Shown: positions 8,245 through 18,464 of the stretch, piece by piece
How the letters are laid out: every line of letters begins with the position of its first letter
Numbering within the stretch: the first letter of the stretch is position 1
Assembly: GCF_039543225.1 (NCBI RefSeq)
Contig: NZ_BAABJI010000001.1
Span: 461,193-525,192, forward strand
Source of the DNA: Mucilaginibacter defluvii
Lineage (GTDB): Bacteria; Bacteroidota; Bacteroidia; Sphingobacteriales; Sphingobacteriaceae
Direction: 5' to 3'
DNA: 64,000 nt
Notes under the pieces: generated by a model
What the model was told of the DNA's origin: nothing
Seen by the model: the letters and a program-made list of their open reading frames with translations, nothing else
The model's database searches: none
Made by a program: the position numbers and the translations under genes

Positions 8245-8280
8245 ATATGCCTTGGTGGTTCAATACCTGCCAGGGCATAT
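8245..8280. terminator. Hairpin terminator between convergent genes
   Basis: ATATGCCTTGG (8245-8255) pairs with CCAGGGCATAT (8270-8280) with one wobble. It lies between the convergent genes ending at 8212 and 8321 and could serve both. Confidence 0.6.
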
Positions 8281-8320
8281 TTACATTATATACTATCAAA
8301 GTTACATGTGGGAGTTTAGT

Positions 8321-10339
8321 TCAAAATATAAATACAAGCTGAAAGCATAACCCTGCAAACAGAAAGCCCGCTATAAAACACTGATAAACGAAGCGTATTG
8401 CTTTGTTTTTAATAATAGCAAAGCCAGCGCCTAAAACAAAAGCAAGTGGCAATAAAAATGGAAATATATATCTGAAATCAGCCGAGGATGCATAAGGATA
8501 ATAGATCCTGAAAATAATCATCATGAAAAGTAATGTGGCAAAGTTTGCCAAAATAGCTATACTGCCATATTTATAACACTTTAAGCATGCCCTAAGCCCC
8601 CAAATTACAGTAAGCGGTATAAATGTCAATAAAAACAAGCTCATTATTTGGGCAATTAGCTGTAGGGTTCTATCATCAAACCCAAACTCGCCAAACATGC
8701 TTGATTTAAGCAGGAAAAACCAAAAATAATTTCTGCCTTTGGCATCATCAAACGAGTCGGTAAAGGGCGTTTCTACAAAATGTACAGGGTTTAAAAATAA
8801 GTAATTCAATGGTTTATTTTGAACAATGGCATTTGCCCCCAAGCCATTTACGTTACCTACAATCAGCCTGGTGCCCGGATCAATCATCCATTGTTCAATT
8901 TTTTGATGAAAGGAAAAATAACAGGTAAGCAAAAACGCTGATATAAAAATCACGTATTGACGTTTGTGTTGTTTAACGTAGTTTTTCACTCCTCTGTTGC
9001 GATGCAGATCTATCGCTAATAAAAAACCCAATAATATATAAATTATAAATCCATTGGTTTTAGCCCAAACACAAAGTGAACACGTTGCAATGGCAATGTA
9101 TAAATTTAAGGATTGCTTTGTTAACCACCATTTGCTGGCGAAATAAAAAGCTACGGAAAATAAAGTGTCAAAAAGAATATCGTTGCCTGCGCGAACGCCT
9201 ATAAAATTGTTTGATGGCCAAAAAAGAAATATGGCAGCCGTAATGATGAATATATGTTTTCTTACGTTTTCAGGACTATTAAGGTTAGGCGTCTTAAAAT
9301 ATAAGTCTATTGTTTTTAAACCGAAGAAATAATAGACCGCGAAAAGTGCGCCAGATAGGCATTGAAGATATTTACCGAATTCAGAATCATCATAAGGATT
9401 AGCTAAATTCACTACAGGGTACATTAGTGCAGCAATACGATAATAAAGCGAAGGATGGTAAAATAACCAACCTCCGGTAGCTACCGGAGATTCTCCGTGA
9501 TTAATAAGATACCTTACATATTCTAAATGCCCGTTGATGTCATAAGAGTATTGATCATGGGGCAATCTGAACAAAAAGCAATACAATAATATTATTGCAA
9601 AAGTATACATAACGGCAGTTAGCTTACCATGTATCATTTTTTCTTTAACGTATATTATTGCCGGAAAAAAGAATGTTCCTAAAAACACAATTACAATAAA
9701 TACTTTAATCGTAGGCTCATCAGGCACCAAATACGAAAGTATAGTGAGCGTAATTAGTAATATTAGCATTGCTATACCGACAACTAAATATTTCCGGTAA
9801 TATTTAATATTGCAACTAACGTATGTAATAAAATCAAGCCTGAGTGATTTAAGATTGATCAACGGTAATATGAGAATTACAAGCAAGCCTATCCAGTACT
9901 TATCATAAAACGTAGTATCGTATAAACTAACCTTTAAACGGCTATCATCACTGGAAATTTTTATTTCAATGTTGTTTTCACCTGGCTTAAGTAAATGTTT
10001 AATAGCCAAATATTGCCCATTTTTATCATCACAGTTGTTTGAAGCAAAATAGCTTTGGTCGATCTCCTTATCGTTTATAATGAGTTCGGTAACACATTTG
10101 TTCTGTATCAATTGTAATGTACCGTGAAAGATGAACGAGTTTAATACTGAAAGTTTTACCGTATATATTCCACTAACGCCAATACTATCATTTACATAAG
10201 GTAGTCTGATACCAACCTCGCTGCCGTTAGGAGCTATCAAAACAGCGTCAGATAAATTAGGCCGTGTTTTTTGTATAAATACGAAAGAGATTAGCAATAA
10301 GCACACTGCAAATACCAGGTACAATAACCTTGATTTCAT
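8321..10339 (-). CDS. Multi-pass membrane glycosyltransferase, GT39/GT-C type
   Basis: 672 aa. It has an N-terminal membrane anchor (residues 8-24), a ~110-residue extracytoplasmic beta-rich part, then about ten hydrophobic helices. The segment YSYDINGHLEYVRYLI has the acidic loop-1 motif of GT-C enzymes that move sugars from polyprenyl-phosphate donors on the outer face of the membrane. HDQY just before it and HPSLYY shortly after are typical of the group. The acceptor cannot be told. Six bases separate it from the upstream FAD oxidoreductase, so the two form an operon, probably for cell-envelope glycan modification. Confidence 0.65.
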   Translation of the reverse strand: MKSRLLYLVFAVCLLLISFVFIQKTRPNLSDAVLIAPNGSEVGIRLPYVNDSIGVSGIYTVKLSVLNSFIFHGTLQLIQNKCVTELIINDKEIDQSYFASNNCDDKNGQYLAIKHLLKPGENNIEIKISSDDSRLKVSLYDTTFYDKYWIGLLVILILPLINLKSLRLDFITYVSCNIKYYRKYLVVGIAMLILLITLTILSYLVPDEPTIKVFIVIVFLGTFFFPAIIYVKEKMIHGKLTAVMYTFAIILLYCFLFRLPHDQYSYDINGHLEYVRYLINHGESPVATGGWLFYHPSLYYRIAALMYPVVNLANPYDDSEFGKYLQCLSGALFAVYYFFGLKTIDLYFKTPNLNSPENVRKHIFIITAAIFLFWPSNNFIGVRAGNDILFDTLFSVAFYFASKWWLTKQSLNLYIAIATCSLCVWAKTNGFIIYILLGFLLAIDLHRNRGVKNYVKQHKRQYVIFISAFLLTCYFSFHQKIEQWMIDPGTRLIVGNVNGLGANAIVQNKPLNYLFLNPVHFVETPFTDSFDDAKGRNYFWFFLLKSSMFGEFGFDDRTLQLIAQIMSLFLLTFIPLTVIWGLRACLKCYKYGSIAILANFATLLFMMIIFRIYYPYASSADFRYIFPFLLPLAFVLGAGFAIIKNKAIRFVYQCFIAGFLFAGLCFQLVFIF

Positions 10340-10345
10340 GATAAA

Positions 10346-11854
10346 TTATTTAGGCTCCTCTTGCGTTTCATGGTAACTTTTTTCGGTGTTTAACGTCCAG
10401 AGGTTATTTTTGTCATCAATTCCATTGATAATATTGTCAACCGCTACCATTGCAGTAAGCATTGAGTGATCCTGATTATTATATTTATGCATACCATTTC
10501 GCCCTATGAGATACATGTTTTTGAATCTGTCCGTATACTGCCGGATCTTGTCAAACTCGTTATAAGTACCAAAATAGGCCGGATAAGCTTTAGGTTCTCT
10601 AATTATCGTCGCATCCAAAACGGCTTCACAGGTGACGAATTTTAATTTTTGTAGTTCGGCAACCGCAAACGCAATAAAATCTTCATCCTTTTTTTGCCAG
10701 AGCCCATCGCCTTCGTTGCAAAAATATTCTAAACCCAACCACATATGCTTACTATCTGCTACGAGGTAAGGGCTCCAGTTATTAAACAGTTGTAATCTGC
10801 CAATAGCAACATCATTTTCCTGTATATAAATCCAGTTGTCTTTCGGCATTGTACCCAAAAGGTTTTCAAACACTTTACCGTCAACTAACAGGCCTACCGT
10901 AATAAAATCCCGGTATACTAATCCTTCCGCTATTCTGCTTATTTCGTTTGGTACTTTAGCTCCCATAGCTTTTATGAGGCCTTTTACAGGCATTGTTGAA
11001 AAAACGAAAGTTCCTTGATAAACGGCGGTTTTACCATTAGAGTCAATAGATTTTACTTCAACTTGATTTTCGGCTAACCATTCAATACTTTGTACGGTTT
11101 GATCGAATATGATGGTACCAGTTAATTTTTGTACTTGATTTGCAACTTCTTCCCATAATTGGCCCGGACCATGTTTGGGATACATAAATTGATTAATCAG
11201 GCTGGTTTCAACTTTAGCATTTGTTTTGCCTTTGTTGAAAAAATTACTGATTGCATGTGCCATTGTTTTTGATATAGATAACCCTTTTATCCGTTGGGCG
11301 CCCCACTCGGCGGTTATTTGATTACAGGGTACACCCCAAACTTTTTCAGTATAATCTTTAAAAAACGTTCGATATAGTACGATACCAAAGCGATTGATAA
11401 AAAAATCTTCCAGGGTGTTTTCATTTTTTCTCGGACTGATTTTCACAAAAGCGTAGGAGGTGAAAATTGCAATCAGTCGTATAACCCCGAGGTTTTTCAC
11501 AGTTTTGAAATTTAGCCTTAAGGGATAATCAAAAAACCTGCGTAAATAAAGTATACGGGAATGGCGCTCCCGTTTAAGCATTATTAAATTGTTCGGATGT
11601 TGAGCATTATTTAGTGCATCCTCGTGAGGAAGAAAGTTTTCCCACCAAGCAGTAACACGTTTAGATTTTGAAAAAAAACGATGTCCGCCTATGTCAATTT
11701 TGTTACCCTTGTAATCTACCGTCCTGGAAATTCCTCCTACAACATTGCTTTTCTCAAGTATAACGGGCAAAATATCCGTTCTTTTTAATAATTCATAAGC
11801 AGCGGTGAGTCCGGCTGGTCCGGCACCTACTATAATGGCTATTTTTTTACACAT
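10346..11854 (-). CDS. FAD-dependent oxidoreductase, UDP-galactopyranose mutase/amine oxidase-like
   Basis: 502 aa. The N-terminal dinucleotide fold is [13 protein letters not shown] (residues ~8-20), followed by [12 protein letters not shown] and [12 protein letters not shown], the pattern of NAD(P)/FAD proteins of the mutase/protoporphyrinogen-oxidase group. The C-terminal FAD motif region reads [19 protein letters not shown]. It is the first gene of a two-gene operon with the membrane glycosyltransferase, which suggests sugar-nucleotide or polyprenyl-sugar chemistry. The substrate is not determinable. The start at 11854 gives the Rossmann strand at once and is well supported. Confidence 0.7.
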   Translation of the reverse strand: MCKKIAIIVGAGPAGLTAAYELLKRTDILPVILEKSNVVGGISRTVDYKGNKIDIGGHRFFSKSKRVTAWWENFLPHEDALNNAQHPNNLIMLKRERHSRILYLRRFFDYPLRLNFKTVKNLGVIRLIAIFTSYAFVKISPRKNENTLEDFFINRFGIVLYRTFFKDYTEKVWGVPCNQITAEWGAQRIKGLSISKTMAHAISNFFNKGKTNAKVETSLINQFMYPKHGPGQLWEEVANQVQKLTGTIIFDQTVQSIEWLAENQVEVKSIDSNGKTAVYQGTFVFSTMPVKGLIKAMGAKVPNEISRIAEGLVYRDFITVGLLVDGKVFENLLGTMPKDNWIYIQENDVAIGRLQLFNNWSPYLVADSKHMWLGLEYFCNEGDGLWQKKDEDFIAFAVAELQKLKFVTCEAVLDATIIREPKAYPAYFGTYNEFDKIRQYTDRFKNMYLIGRNGMHKYNNQDHSMLTAMVAVDNIINGIDDKNNLWTLNTEKSYHETQEEPK

Positions 11855-12057
11855 AAAGTAAATTGGTGGTAAATAGATTTATGCTTTATGTCTAAGTACC
11901 TGAGGGTTGGATGTGACAAAGGGTTAATAGGCATGTTTGTAATCGGTTTAATTGGCTTATCGCAATATAATAAATTAGGCAATAATTTATCAATAGTTAA
12001 AAGTCATTATTTTGTATCTTGCTTAAATTTTGCTAATAAACCTAATGCCTGATTTGT

Positions 12058-13221
12058 ATGCGCTGTTGTAACATATTTTTACAGGTTCCAAATTTTAAAA
12101 GAGTTTTCATTTTCTTTTACGTTCTTACTGCCGTATTGCTTGGCTTATCGTCATCCTCAGCCGGTCAATCACTTCACTCACTTTCCGGAAGTATTACTGA
12201 CAGTTTGGACAGGCCTTTGGCATCCGCAACGGTGTTCATTGTCGGGATGAAAAAAATAACCAGTACCAGTAATAAGGGGGCTTTTGGGTTTGAAGGGTTA
12301 CATCCAGGCACTTATCAACTTTCTGTATCTATGGTCGGTTTTGCAAAACACACTCAAACTGTTTTTATTTCTGACCTATCAGTCAATGTTAATATTAAAC
12401 TAAAGCCGGTTACCGTTCAACTCACAGAGGTAACTGTCAATGTGATGGGGAAGAAGGAACGGGAAAACTATTTTAAAGTTTTCCAAAAAGTATTTTTGGG
12501 AGAGACCGCTAACAGTAAAAAATGCCGCATTGTTAATCCTGATGTTATCAACCTAACGTATGATAAGAAAGCGGGTGTTCTTAACGCTTACGCGGACGAA
12601 ATAATTGTTATTGAAAACAAAGCATTAGGTTATAGTATTCAATATTCGCTTGTTAATTTCAGTTATCAAATTGCACAGGATAATGCTAGTTTTTTTGGTA
12701 ACGGTGCCTTTGAAGAATTGCCTGCAGATGCAAAACAAAAAGAAGATTGGGAAGCAGCAAGAGCAAAAGCTTACTATGGTTCAATAATGCATTTTTTTAG
12801 GGGGCTTTACAAAGGTAATGCTCGGAGAGAGGGTTTTATCATTCATCAGGCTTTTGAGCGCGTACCAGCATTAGGTGGATTAGACGAGCACGAATACGTT
12901 TACATTGATCCAAATGAAATCGATCCGCATGTGATAACCAAACTTGGACCAGATAGTTTAATGAGATTGCAGTTTACTAAGTTGTATATTACTTACGCAC
13001 CTAAGCAGGCAATTAAACCCCAGCTAATGATAGTCGACGGGCAAAAAAAGCCTGTGCCTGTTGTAAGTAACTGTACATTGTTTTATTTATTAGCTGACGG
13101 TACTGCGATCGACCAAAAAGGTGACGCATCTAACCACCAAGGTTATACAGTTCAAGGGAATATGGCCTTGCGCCGCGTTGCAGATCAGCTTCCCTTTGAA
13201 TATACCTTAAAAGGCAAATAG
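12058..13221 (+). CDS. Exported carboxypeptidase-regulatory-like domain protein
   Basis: 387 aa. A hydrophobic signal region (~15-37) is followed by a CarboxypepD_reg-like beta-sandwich (~43-115: SGSITDSLDRPLASATVFIV ... GTYQLSVSMVGF), the N-terminal fold of many SusC/TonB receptors. No plug or barrel follows. Instead there is a ~250-residue domain (MGKKERENYFKVFQKVFLG, then FEELPADAKQ) common in stand-alone Bacteroidota envelope proteins of unknown role. It is monocistronic, with a hairpin terminator downstream. Confidence 0.7.
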   Translation: MRCCNIFLQVPNFKRVFIFFYVLTAVLLGLSSSSAGQSLHSLSGSITDSLDRPLASATVFIVGMKKITSTSNKGAFGFEGLHPGTYQLSVSMVGFAKHTQTVFISDLSVNVNIKLKPVTVQLTEVTVNVMGKKERENYFKVFQKVFLGETANSKKCRIVNPDVINLTYDKKAGVLNAYADEIIVIENKALGYSIQYSLVNFSYQIAQDNASFFGNGAFEELPADAKQKEDWEAARAKAYYGSIMHFFRGLYKGNARREGFIIHQAFERVPALGGLDEHEYVYIDPNEIDPHVITKLGPDSLMRLQFTKLYITYAPKQAIKPQLMIVDGQKKPVPVVSNCTLFYLLADGTAIDQKGDASNHQGYTVQGNMALRRVADQLPFEYTLKGK

Positions 13222-13282
13222 CTATTGCTGAATTCCAGCAGTTAATATCCTTTCATATAAAGCGATTCCGAGAATGTTGATC

Positions 13283-13313
13283 AGGCCTTGATAAATCCGG
13301 TTTATCAAGGCCT
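13283..13313. terminator. Hairpin terminator
   Basis: AGGCCTTGATAAA (13283-13295), loop TCCGG, TTTATCAAGGCCT (13301-13313): a perfect 13-base stem 60 bases past the stop at 13221. Confidence 0.7.
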
Positions 13314-13537
13314 TAAATCATCTTTGATATAATTTTAAAGCAGTTATTTGAAAGATGATGGATGGAACCGCCTTAACTTTAAGAAAGACCAAGTACTATT
13401 CGTTTTAAAATCTCAATTAAAAAACTACTTGGGGTTGAAAGCTTTACCTAAAGAAGATATCAACAAATAGAACAGACCTTCCTTGTTAACCGAGGATGGC
13501 ATTTAGATGATTTGAAACAAGGGGTTTTGACACAAAA
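13314..13537. other. Non-coding stretch with a possible gene relic
   Basis: One frame on the plus strand (about 13349-13470) reads a plausible protein tail containing DDGWNRLNFKKDQVLFVLKS and ending EDINK at a stop, but it has no start and a stop just upstream. It may be the last remnant of a gene at the chromosome/island boundary. Otherwise I see nothing here. Confidence 0.3.
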
Positions 13538-13568
13538 AAACCGCTTAATTCAACGAATTAAGCGGTTT
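13538..13568 (-). terminator. tRNA-type terminator next to the leftmost tRNA tail
   Basis: AAACCGCTTAATT (13538-13550), loop CAACG, AATTAAGCGGTTT (13556-13568), with A7 on the left that reads as U7 on the minus strand. It lies just downstream (minus strand) of the partial tRNA tail at 13590-13614, as a tRNA terminator would. Confidence 0.65.
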
Positions 13569-13589
13569 CGGTGAGTTTTGAACTCTCTA

Positions 13590-13614
13590 AGCGGAAATGG
13601 ATGGGACTCGAACC
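13590..13614 (-). repeat. Displaced tRNA-Asp 3' tail (att-like, left end of island A)
   Basis: AGCGGAAATGGATGGG plus ACTCGAACC matches the 3' acceptor and T-arm of tRNA-Asp (62346-62369) with one inserted A and one T for C. The 5' half of a tRNA is absent. It reads as the T arm and 3' acceptor strand on the minus strand, directly before a terminator hairpin. This is what remains of a tRNA 3' end pushed away by site-specific insertion. Confidence 0.65.
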
Positions 13615-13971
13615 ATTCGTGTTTCGCTTTGATTATCAAGGGTTTTATAATGCCTAATTTAGCAAGTCACCGAATTGGTCACGAGGTTAAATTATCATGA
13701 TTTTAAAGAATTTTAACGTACAAATTTACTAAAAGAAATATTATAAATCCTAAACCTAAAAATGATACTCTATCTCTAATCAATAATTTCATCAACGACA
13801 CTTCAGACGGCTAAAGAAAAATGAGCGACCTTATTGGATAGATAGCTAAAACAGTATCCATAAGTGGTAAGGGCTTACAGTTTTCACCCGGTTGATAATC
13901 TCACGTCATAATTTTCGTACGGATCAAGTAACGTAATCCTGTATAATCAGGCTTAACAATTTTTCTGATAT

Positions 13972-14011
13972 CAAACGATACAGGAGTGGGAATCGACTCC
14001 TGTATCGTTTG
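13972..14011. terminator. Hairpin terminator after the phosphatase gene
   Basis: CAAACGATACAGGAGT (13972-13987) pairs perfectly with ACTCCTGTATCGTTTG (13996-14011), four bases beyond the stop of the minus-strand gene at 14015. Confidence 0.7.
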
Positions 14012-14014
14012 TGA

Positions 14015-15292
14015 CTATTTTTTCAGATCGATAATCTCAGCTGCTTTGTTTATTGTTTTTTTAATTAATTTAAAACTGTCAAAAATGTCGCCTGACGCTT
14101 TATAAGCATGGTAGTTTAGGGTGTCGCCATCTATTGAAATGATCTGGAACAATTGCGTATCTTCTGCGAACACGTCCATCCAATGCGGCTCTACATCGAT
14201 CTTGTACATTTTTGGGCCGGCTACTGAAACCACATACATCGGGCCGCCAACTTTGCCCGAAACACCGGTGGGCAGGTTTTGCCCACGGCTGTACGTATGG
14301 TCATGCCCCTGCATTAACAGGTCAACATGGTACTTTTCAAAAAGTGGTTTAAAAACTTCGCGAAACTCTTTATTATCACGCCCTTTTGCAGTGGAATATA
14401 TCGGGTGATGGTAAGTAATCATCGTCCATTTTTGCGGGTTGTTTTTTAGCACATCCTCCAGCCATCTCGCCTGAATTTTCAGCGAAGCAGAATCCAGTAC
14501 GATCATTTGCGAATTCAATGATATAATTCTGACGTTTGCATAATCAATGTAATATACAGATTCTTTTAGGCCTTCAGGGCCATTTTCTGGCAGGGTGTAC
14601 TGCGCTTTCCAATGCGGGTCGAGCGTAAGCGTTCGTTGCTCATCACGAAAATATTCATGATTACCGGAGGAAGGGATACTGGGTATCATCCCGTTAATAA
14701 AACCGCCGCCAAAATGCCACTCGCCCCATTCATTATCGTTGTTAGATCGATTGATAAGATCTCCGGCGTGTACGATAAACCGTGCGTCGCCATGGGTGGC
14801 AAATGCCCGCCTGATAACCCTCGACCATTTTGAACGGATGTCGTTCTGCGCATCGCCCAGATAAATGAAAGAGAATGCCTCACTTTTTGCAGGCGCGGTT
14901 TTAAATTGAAACCATTCACTCCAAATATTTCCATCGCCTACACGGTAGGTATAAACCTGGTTTGGCTTCAAATCCTTAAAAGTAACGCTGTGATAGTTCG
15001 CTTTCTCGTACTCTTTTCCACTCAAGCTTGATAAAGTGGCAGCATACTCTTTTGATTCCGGCTTCTCCAGCTTAGGAGAACTGTTTTCTATCAGTATTTG
15101 CCCAAAACCTTGTTTAACTGTAGTGTCTGTACGCCAGGTTACAGATTGTGTACGCGCAGGATTATCAGACCAGGTAAGAATAATACGATCAGGCACCGGC
15201 CCTGCTTTGAATGACTGCGCATATGTTTTAAACCCTGCTACAGTGAAAATGGCCAATAAGGCGGTTTTTATAAATATGTTTTTCATTAGCAA
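14015..15292 (-). CDS. Purple acid phosphatase-like metallophosphoesterase
   Basis: 425 aa with a signal peptide ending KTYAQ (residue ~26). An N-terminal Fn3-like domain (~30-130: ILTWSDNPARTQSVTWRTD) precedes a metallophosphoesterase domain. Metal motifs in order are LGDAQND, AGDLINRS, GNHEYF, TYHHPIY and GHDHTYSRG, the complete binuclear set of purple acid phosphatases. It hydrolyses phosphate esters in the periplasm or outside the cell. The TonB receptor gene ends one base before this gene starts, so the receptor and phosphatase are transcribed together. Together they may scavenge a phosphorylated compound. Confidence 0.85.
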   Translation of the reverse strand: MLMKNIFIKTALLAIFTVAGFKTYAQSFKAGPVPDRIILTWSDNPARTQSVTWRTDTTVKQGFGQILIENSSPKLEKPESKEYAATLSSLSGKEYEKANYHSVTFKDLKPNQVYTYRVGDGNIWSEWFQFKTAPAKSEAFSFIYLGDAQNDIRSKWSRVIRRAFATHGDARFIVHAGDLINRSNNDNEWGEWHFGGGFINGMIPSIPSSGNHEYFRDEQRTLTLDPHWKAQYTLPENGPEGLKESVYYIDYANVRIISLNSQMIVLDSASLKIQARWLEDVLKNNPQKWTMITYHHPIYSTAKGRDNKEFREVFKPLFEKYHVDLLMQGHDHTYSRGQNLPTGVSGKVGGPMYVVSVAGPKMYKIDVEPHWMDVFAEDTQLFQIISIDGDTLNYHAYKASGDIFDSFKLIKKTINKAAEIIDLKK

Positions 15293-18200
15293 TTAATTGA
15301 ATGGAGTGTACTTGAAACCAATATTGGCCCAGCGTGAATAAAACTTATGGTCATTCGGGCGTCCGTCACCGTAGTCGAGAATGATTTGCGCATTGTTAAT
15401 GTTGCTGATGCCCATAAAGATGGAAAAGCCATTTCCTATCTTTTGTGATGCGGAAAAGTCAAGCTGGATACGGCCTTTTTCCATCAGGTCATTGGCTTGC
15501 ACATCAGCCAGTTCTGATATAAAGGTTTCATAAAAGTTGAGTGAAAGGCGGCCTGAAAACCCGTATTTCTCATAGGATAGGGCAGCGTTACCCACTTTTG
15601 GGCACATAGATGGCAATCTTACTGTGCGCTCGCTAACAATTCCCGGAACTTTAAATTTTGACTGTATCTGTGTGTAATTCCCGTAAATGCCAAAACCATT
15701 CAAAAATCCCGGCAAAAAGGTTAGCTGCTGTTGCCAGGCAAGTTCAAAGCCATACACACGAGCATTTGCACCGTTCACAGTTTGTGTTACCTGATAACCA
15801 TTGAAATCACCGCCTTGCTGGGTATAAATACTCTCGTAAATATAGTCGTTCACGTTTTTGTAAAATACGCCACCTGATAAAAGGCCAAGCGATTTGAGAT
15901 AATGCTCAAAAAGAAAATCAAAGTTAGTAGAGGTAGCCTGATCTAAGCCGGGATTACCAATCTTCATGCGTCTGCGGCGCGGTTCAACCTCTTGCCAGGG
16001 CACCAGATCATAATATGCCGGTCGCGATAAGGAGCGGGTGACCGCAGCGCGCAAATTGGTGCGTTGATCAAGCGCGTATCTTAAGTTTAGGCTTGGAAAA
16101 AAACCATCAAATGACGAGTTAGTGTTAACCTTATTTGTACTAACATATTTACCGGTATTATCAAAGTTTACGATATTACCATTATAACTGAATCCGGTTC
16201 GCTCAAAACGTACGCCGGCAATAATATCCAGCTTATCAAGCGTAAGTTTGCCCATGCCATAACCGGCTGCAACGTTCTCACTGCCGCTGTATGAATCCGG
16301 GTCGGTGTTTTGGCGGATATAGGTAATATTATCCTCAAATAAATTTTTGTTGCTTTGGTAGTATTGCTCCATTTTATATCCGTCGGCAATGGCACCGGAA
16401 AGATTGTATTTGCCGTCAAAGTATTTTTTGCGTTCATAATTACCCAAAAAGTCCGTCAAAGTCAGCTCTCCGGTTTTTAGGGTATACTGATAATAGCTAC
16501 GGGTATGGTCATCTTCCTTGTACTTATAACGGCCGCCAAATTTTACCATTAGTTTATTTTTTGTACTCAGGTCAAACGTACGTTGTATGTTGGCTGTTGC
16601 CTGGCCGTCTTTATCATGCGCAATCTGATGGCGGTTGGTATAATAATTCGTTTTATAATTCGCAGAATTGTTTGGATCAATGTTTCCAAAATTGAATTGC
16701 GGAGCGCGCGGATTGGAGATATCCAGTTCGGCGGATAATCCTTCGTTTGCAAAATAGCCATCATAATAAAGCGGCTGATCGTACAAACCGGCGGAGTAAG
16801 TCAGGTCTGCATTGGCTTTCCAGTTATTAAACTCCGTTTTGTAACCTAATGAAAGCATGGTCAGGTTCCTGTTGTAATTCCTTGGAGTGCCGCTCGAACC
16901 GATAGTAACATCCGTTAACTCATTCAGATTGGTATATTCACCTATGCTGTAACTTTTGGTGCCCCTCGTTTGCAACTCATAAAACTTATTGTATGATCCT
17001 CTCAAATAAAACTGGCTTTTTTCTGTCGGAAAAAAATCAAGCTCGGCTTGTACGCCGATGTTTTCCCGTTTCAGGTCAGTGCCTTCCAGTTCAAGGTTTG
17101 AAAGCATCAGCTTCTCCTCGCCATTGATCTCGTAAGTGTCATAATCCTTTTGTACACGATCCTCTCCGCGGAAGCTTTTGCTATAATTTATACCGGCAAG
17201 GTAGCCCCATTTATTCCGGCGTTTACCATAGGTAAAGGCACCATCAAAATTTTGCTTTTCCACCAGAAAGTTGTGGCCGAACGAACCTTTTACCTGTAAT
17301 TGTTCCTGTCCTTGTTTAGGCGTTTTTGAGATGATGTTTACTGATCCGGCTGTAGCATCGGCATCCATATCCGGTGTAAGTGTTTTGTTAACCTCGATAG
17401 CCTCAACCGTTGTAGAAAGTATACCATTCAAATCAACATCGCGTGAGCTTGTAGAGGTAGAAGGTAGCCTGTTGCCATTTAATGTTATTGACCCCATGGA
17501 TTGGTCGAGTCCCCTGATGATTACATTACGCGGTAGGCCGTAGCTATAATCAACTGCAAGGCCCGGAACACGTTGCATCGCTTCACCTACGGTTGCATCC
17601 GGAAAGCGCTCGATCTGTTCTTCTGACAATACATACTTAACATTGTCTGCATTCCGCATGTTACTCAAGGCAACGGCTTCACCCCGTCTTATGCCGCTGA
17701 TGGTTATACCGCTTAGGTTATTGCTGGCACTCGCCAATTTAAGCGTTACTGTTTCTGTTTTGCCTTCCTGAACATCCACAGCAAACTCATTACTGGTATA
17801 ACCTATGTAAGTGATTTGTAACACTGCCTTTCCGGCAGGCACGTTAGAAAATATAAAGTGTCCGTTCAGGTCGGTAACTACTTTTTGGTTAGTACCTTTT
17901 AAAACTACGGTAGCGTATGGCAGCACCTTTTCATTCTGCGCATCTTTAACGTAACCCGTAATGCTGCCAGGGCGCGCTTCTTTTGCAGGTGCCGGTTTTA
18001 ATTTAATGATTATAACGCCATTGGTTTCAACCATCATAAGGCGGTTTCGGTTAAGAACGGGCACAAGTATCTGCCTTGCAGTCTTATGGCTTTCGTTTAC
18101 TGTTACCTGCTGGGCAGCTACCTCCGCGTTAGTATACACAAAACTTACCTTGGTTTTTTGTTCAATTGCCTTAAATAACTCCGACAGGTGGGCGTTTTGC

Positions 18201-18352
18201 ATTTTCAGGCTGATGGGCATGTCTAAGCCGGTTTGGCCGTTGGCCGGTGATGCATAAAGCAGGTTAATAAATAGTGCGGAAATAACAATATATACGAAAC
18301 TGATACGCATAATTAATTTCATAGGGCGGGCAGCCCCACTAAAATTTTTCAT
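15293..18352 (-). CDS. TonB-dependent outer-membrane receptor with STN domain
   Basis: 1019 aa. Signal sequence (~12-40), then an STN secretin/TonB short N-terminal domain (~45-105), a CarboxypepD_reg domain (~130-210: GSITGYVKDAQNEKVLPYAT), plug (~230-335: ERFPDATVGEAMQRVPG) and a C-terminal barrel to RWANIGFKYTPFN. The STN domain signals through the FecR-like protein encoded upstream. No SusD partner follows. A phosphatase gene follows instead, so the ligand may be a phosphate-bearing molecule (inference). Confidence 0.9.
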   Translation of the reverse strand: MKNFSGAARPMKLIMRISFVYIVISALFINLLYASPANGQTGLDMPISLKMQNAHLSELFKAIEQKTKVSFVYTNAEVAAQQVTVNESHKTARQILVPVLNRNRLMMVETNGVIIIKLKPAPAKEARPGSITGYVKDAQNEKVLPYATVVLKGTNQKVVTDLNGHFIFSNVPAGKAVLQITYIGYTSNEFAVDVQEGKTETVTLKLASASNNLSGITISGIRRGEAVALSNMRNADNVKYVLSEEQIERFPDATVGEAMQRVPGLAVDYSYGLPRNVIIRGLDQSMGSITLNGNRLPSTSTSSRDVDLNGILSTTVEAIEVNKTLTPDMDADATAGSVNIISKTPKQGQEQLQVKGSFGHNFLVEKQNFDGAFTYGKRRNKWGYLAGINYSKSFRGEDRVQKDYDTYEINGEEKLMLSNLELEGTDLKRENIGVQAELDFFPTEKSQFYLRGSYNKFYELQTRGTKSYSIGEYTNLNELTDVTIGSSGTPRNYNRNLTMLSLGYKTEFNNWKANADLTYSAGLYDQPLYYDGYFANEGLSAELDISNPRAPQFNFGNIDPNNSANYKTNYYTNRHQIAHDKDGQATANIQRTFDLSTKNKLMVKFGGRYKYKEDDHTRSYYQYTLKTGELTLTDFLGNYERKKYFDGKYNLSGAIADGYKMEQYYQSNKNLFEDNITYIRQNTDPDSYSGSENVAAGYGMGKLTLDKLDIIAGVRFERTGFSYNGNIVNFDNTGKYVSTNKVNTNSSFDGFFPSLNLRYALDQRTNLRAAVTRSLSRPAYYDLVPWQEVEPRRRRMKIGNPGLDQATSTNFDFLFEHYLKSLGLLSGGVFYKNVNDYIYESIYTQQGGDFNGYQVTQTVNGANARVYGFELAWQQQLTFLPGFLNGFGIYGNYTQIQSKFKVPGIVSERTVRLPSMCPKVGNAALSYEKYGFSGRLSLNFYETFISELADVQANDLMEKGRIQLDFSASQKIGNGFSIFMGISNINNAQIILDYGDGRPNDHKFYSRWANIGFKYTPFN

Positions 18353-18464
18353 AATTTTGGGTGTGTTTAAATTTTTAGGATTTATTCATAATACTGAAGG
18401 AGCGCGGTTAGTGCCCGCTGCTCCATCAATCAGGGCCGTTTCCGTTGGCGCGGGACCGGCTTTT

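Noticed and set aside
10836..11018. Plus-strand short frame inside the FAD oxidoreductase gene
   Set aside because: Antisense shadow of a well-supported gene without its own features.
13590..13665. A complete tRNA at the 13.59 kb tail
   Set aside because: Only the T arm and 3' acceptor side fit. No anticodon or D arm follows on the minus strand.
15293..18352. SusC of a polysaccharide utilisation locus
   Set aside because: There is no SusD gene next to it. It has an STN domain and sigma/FecR partners instead and ends in a phosphatase gene.
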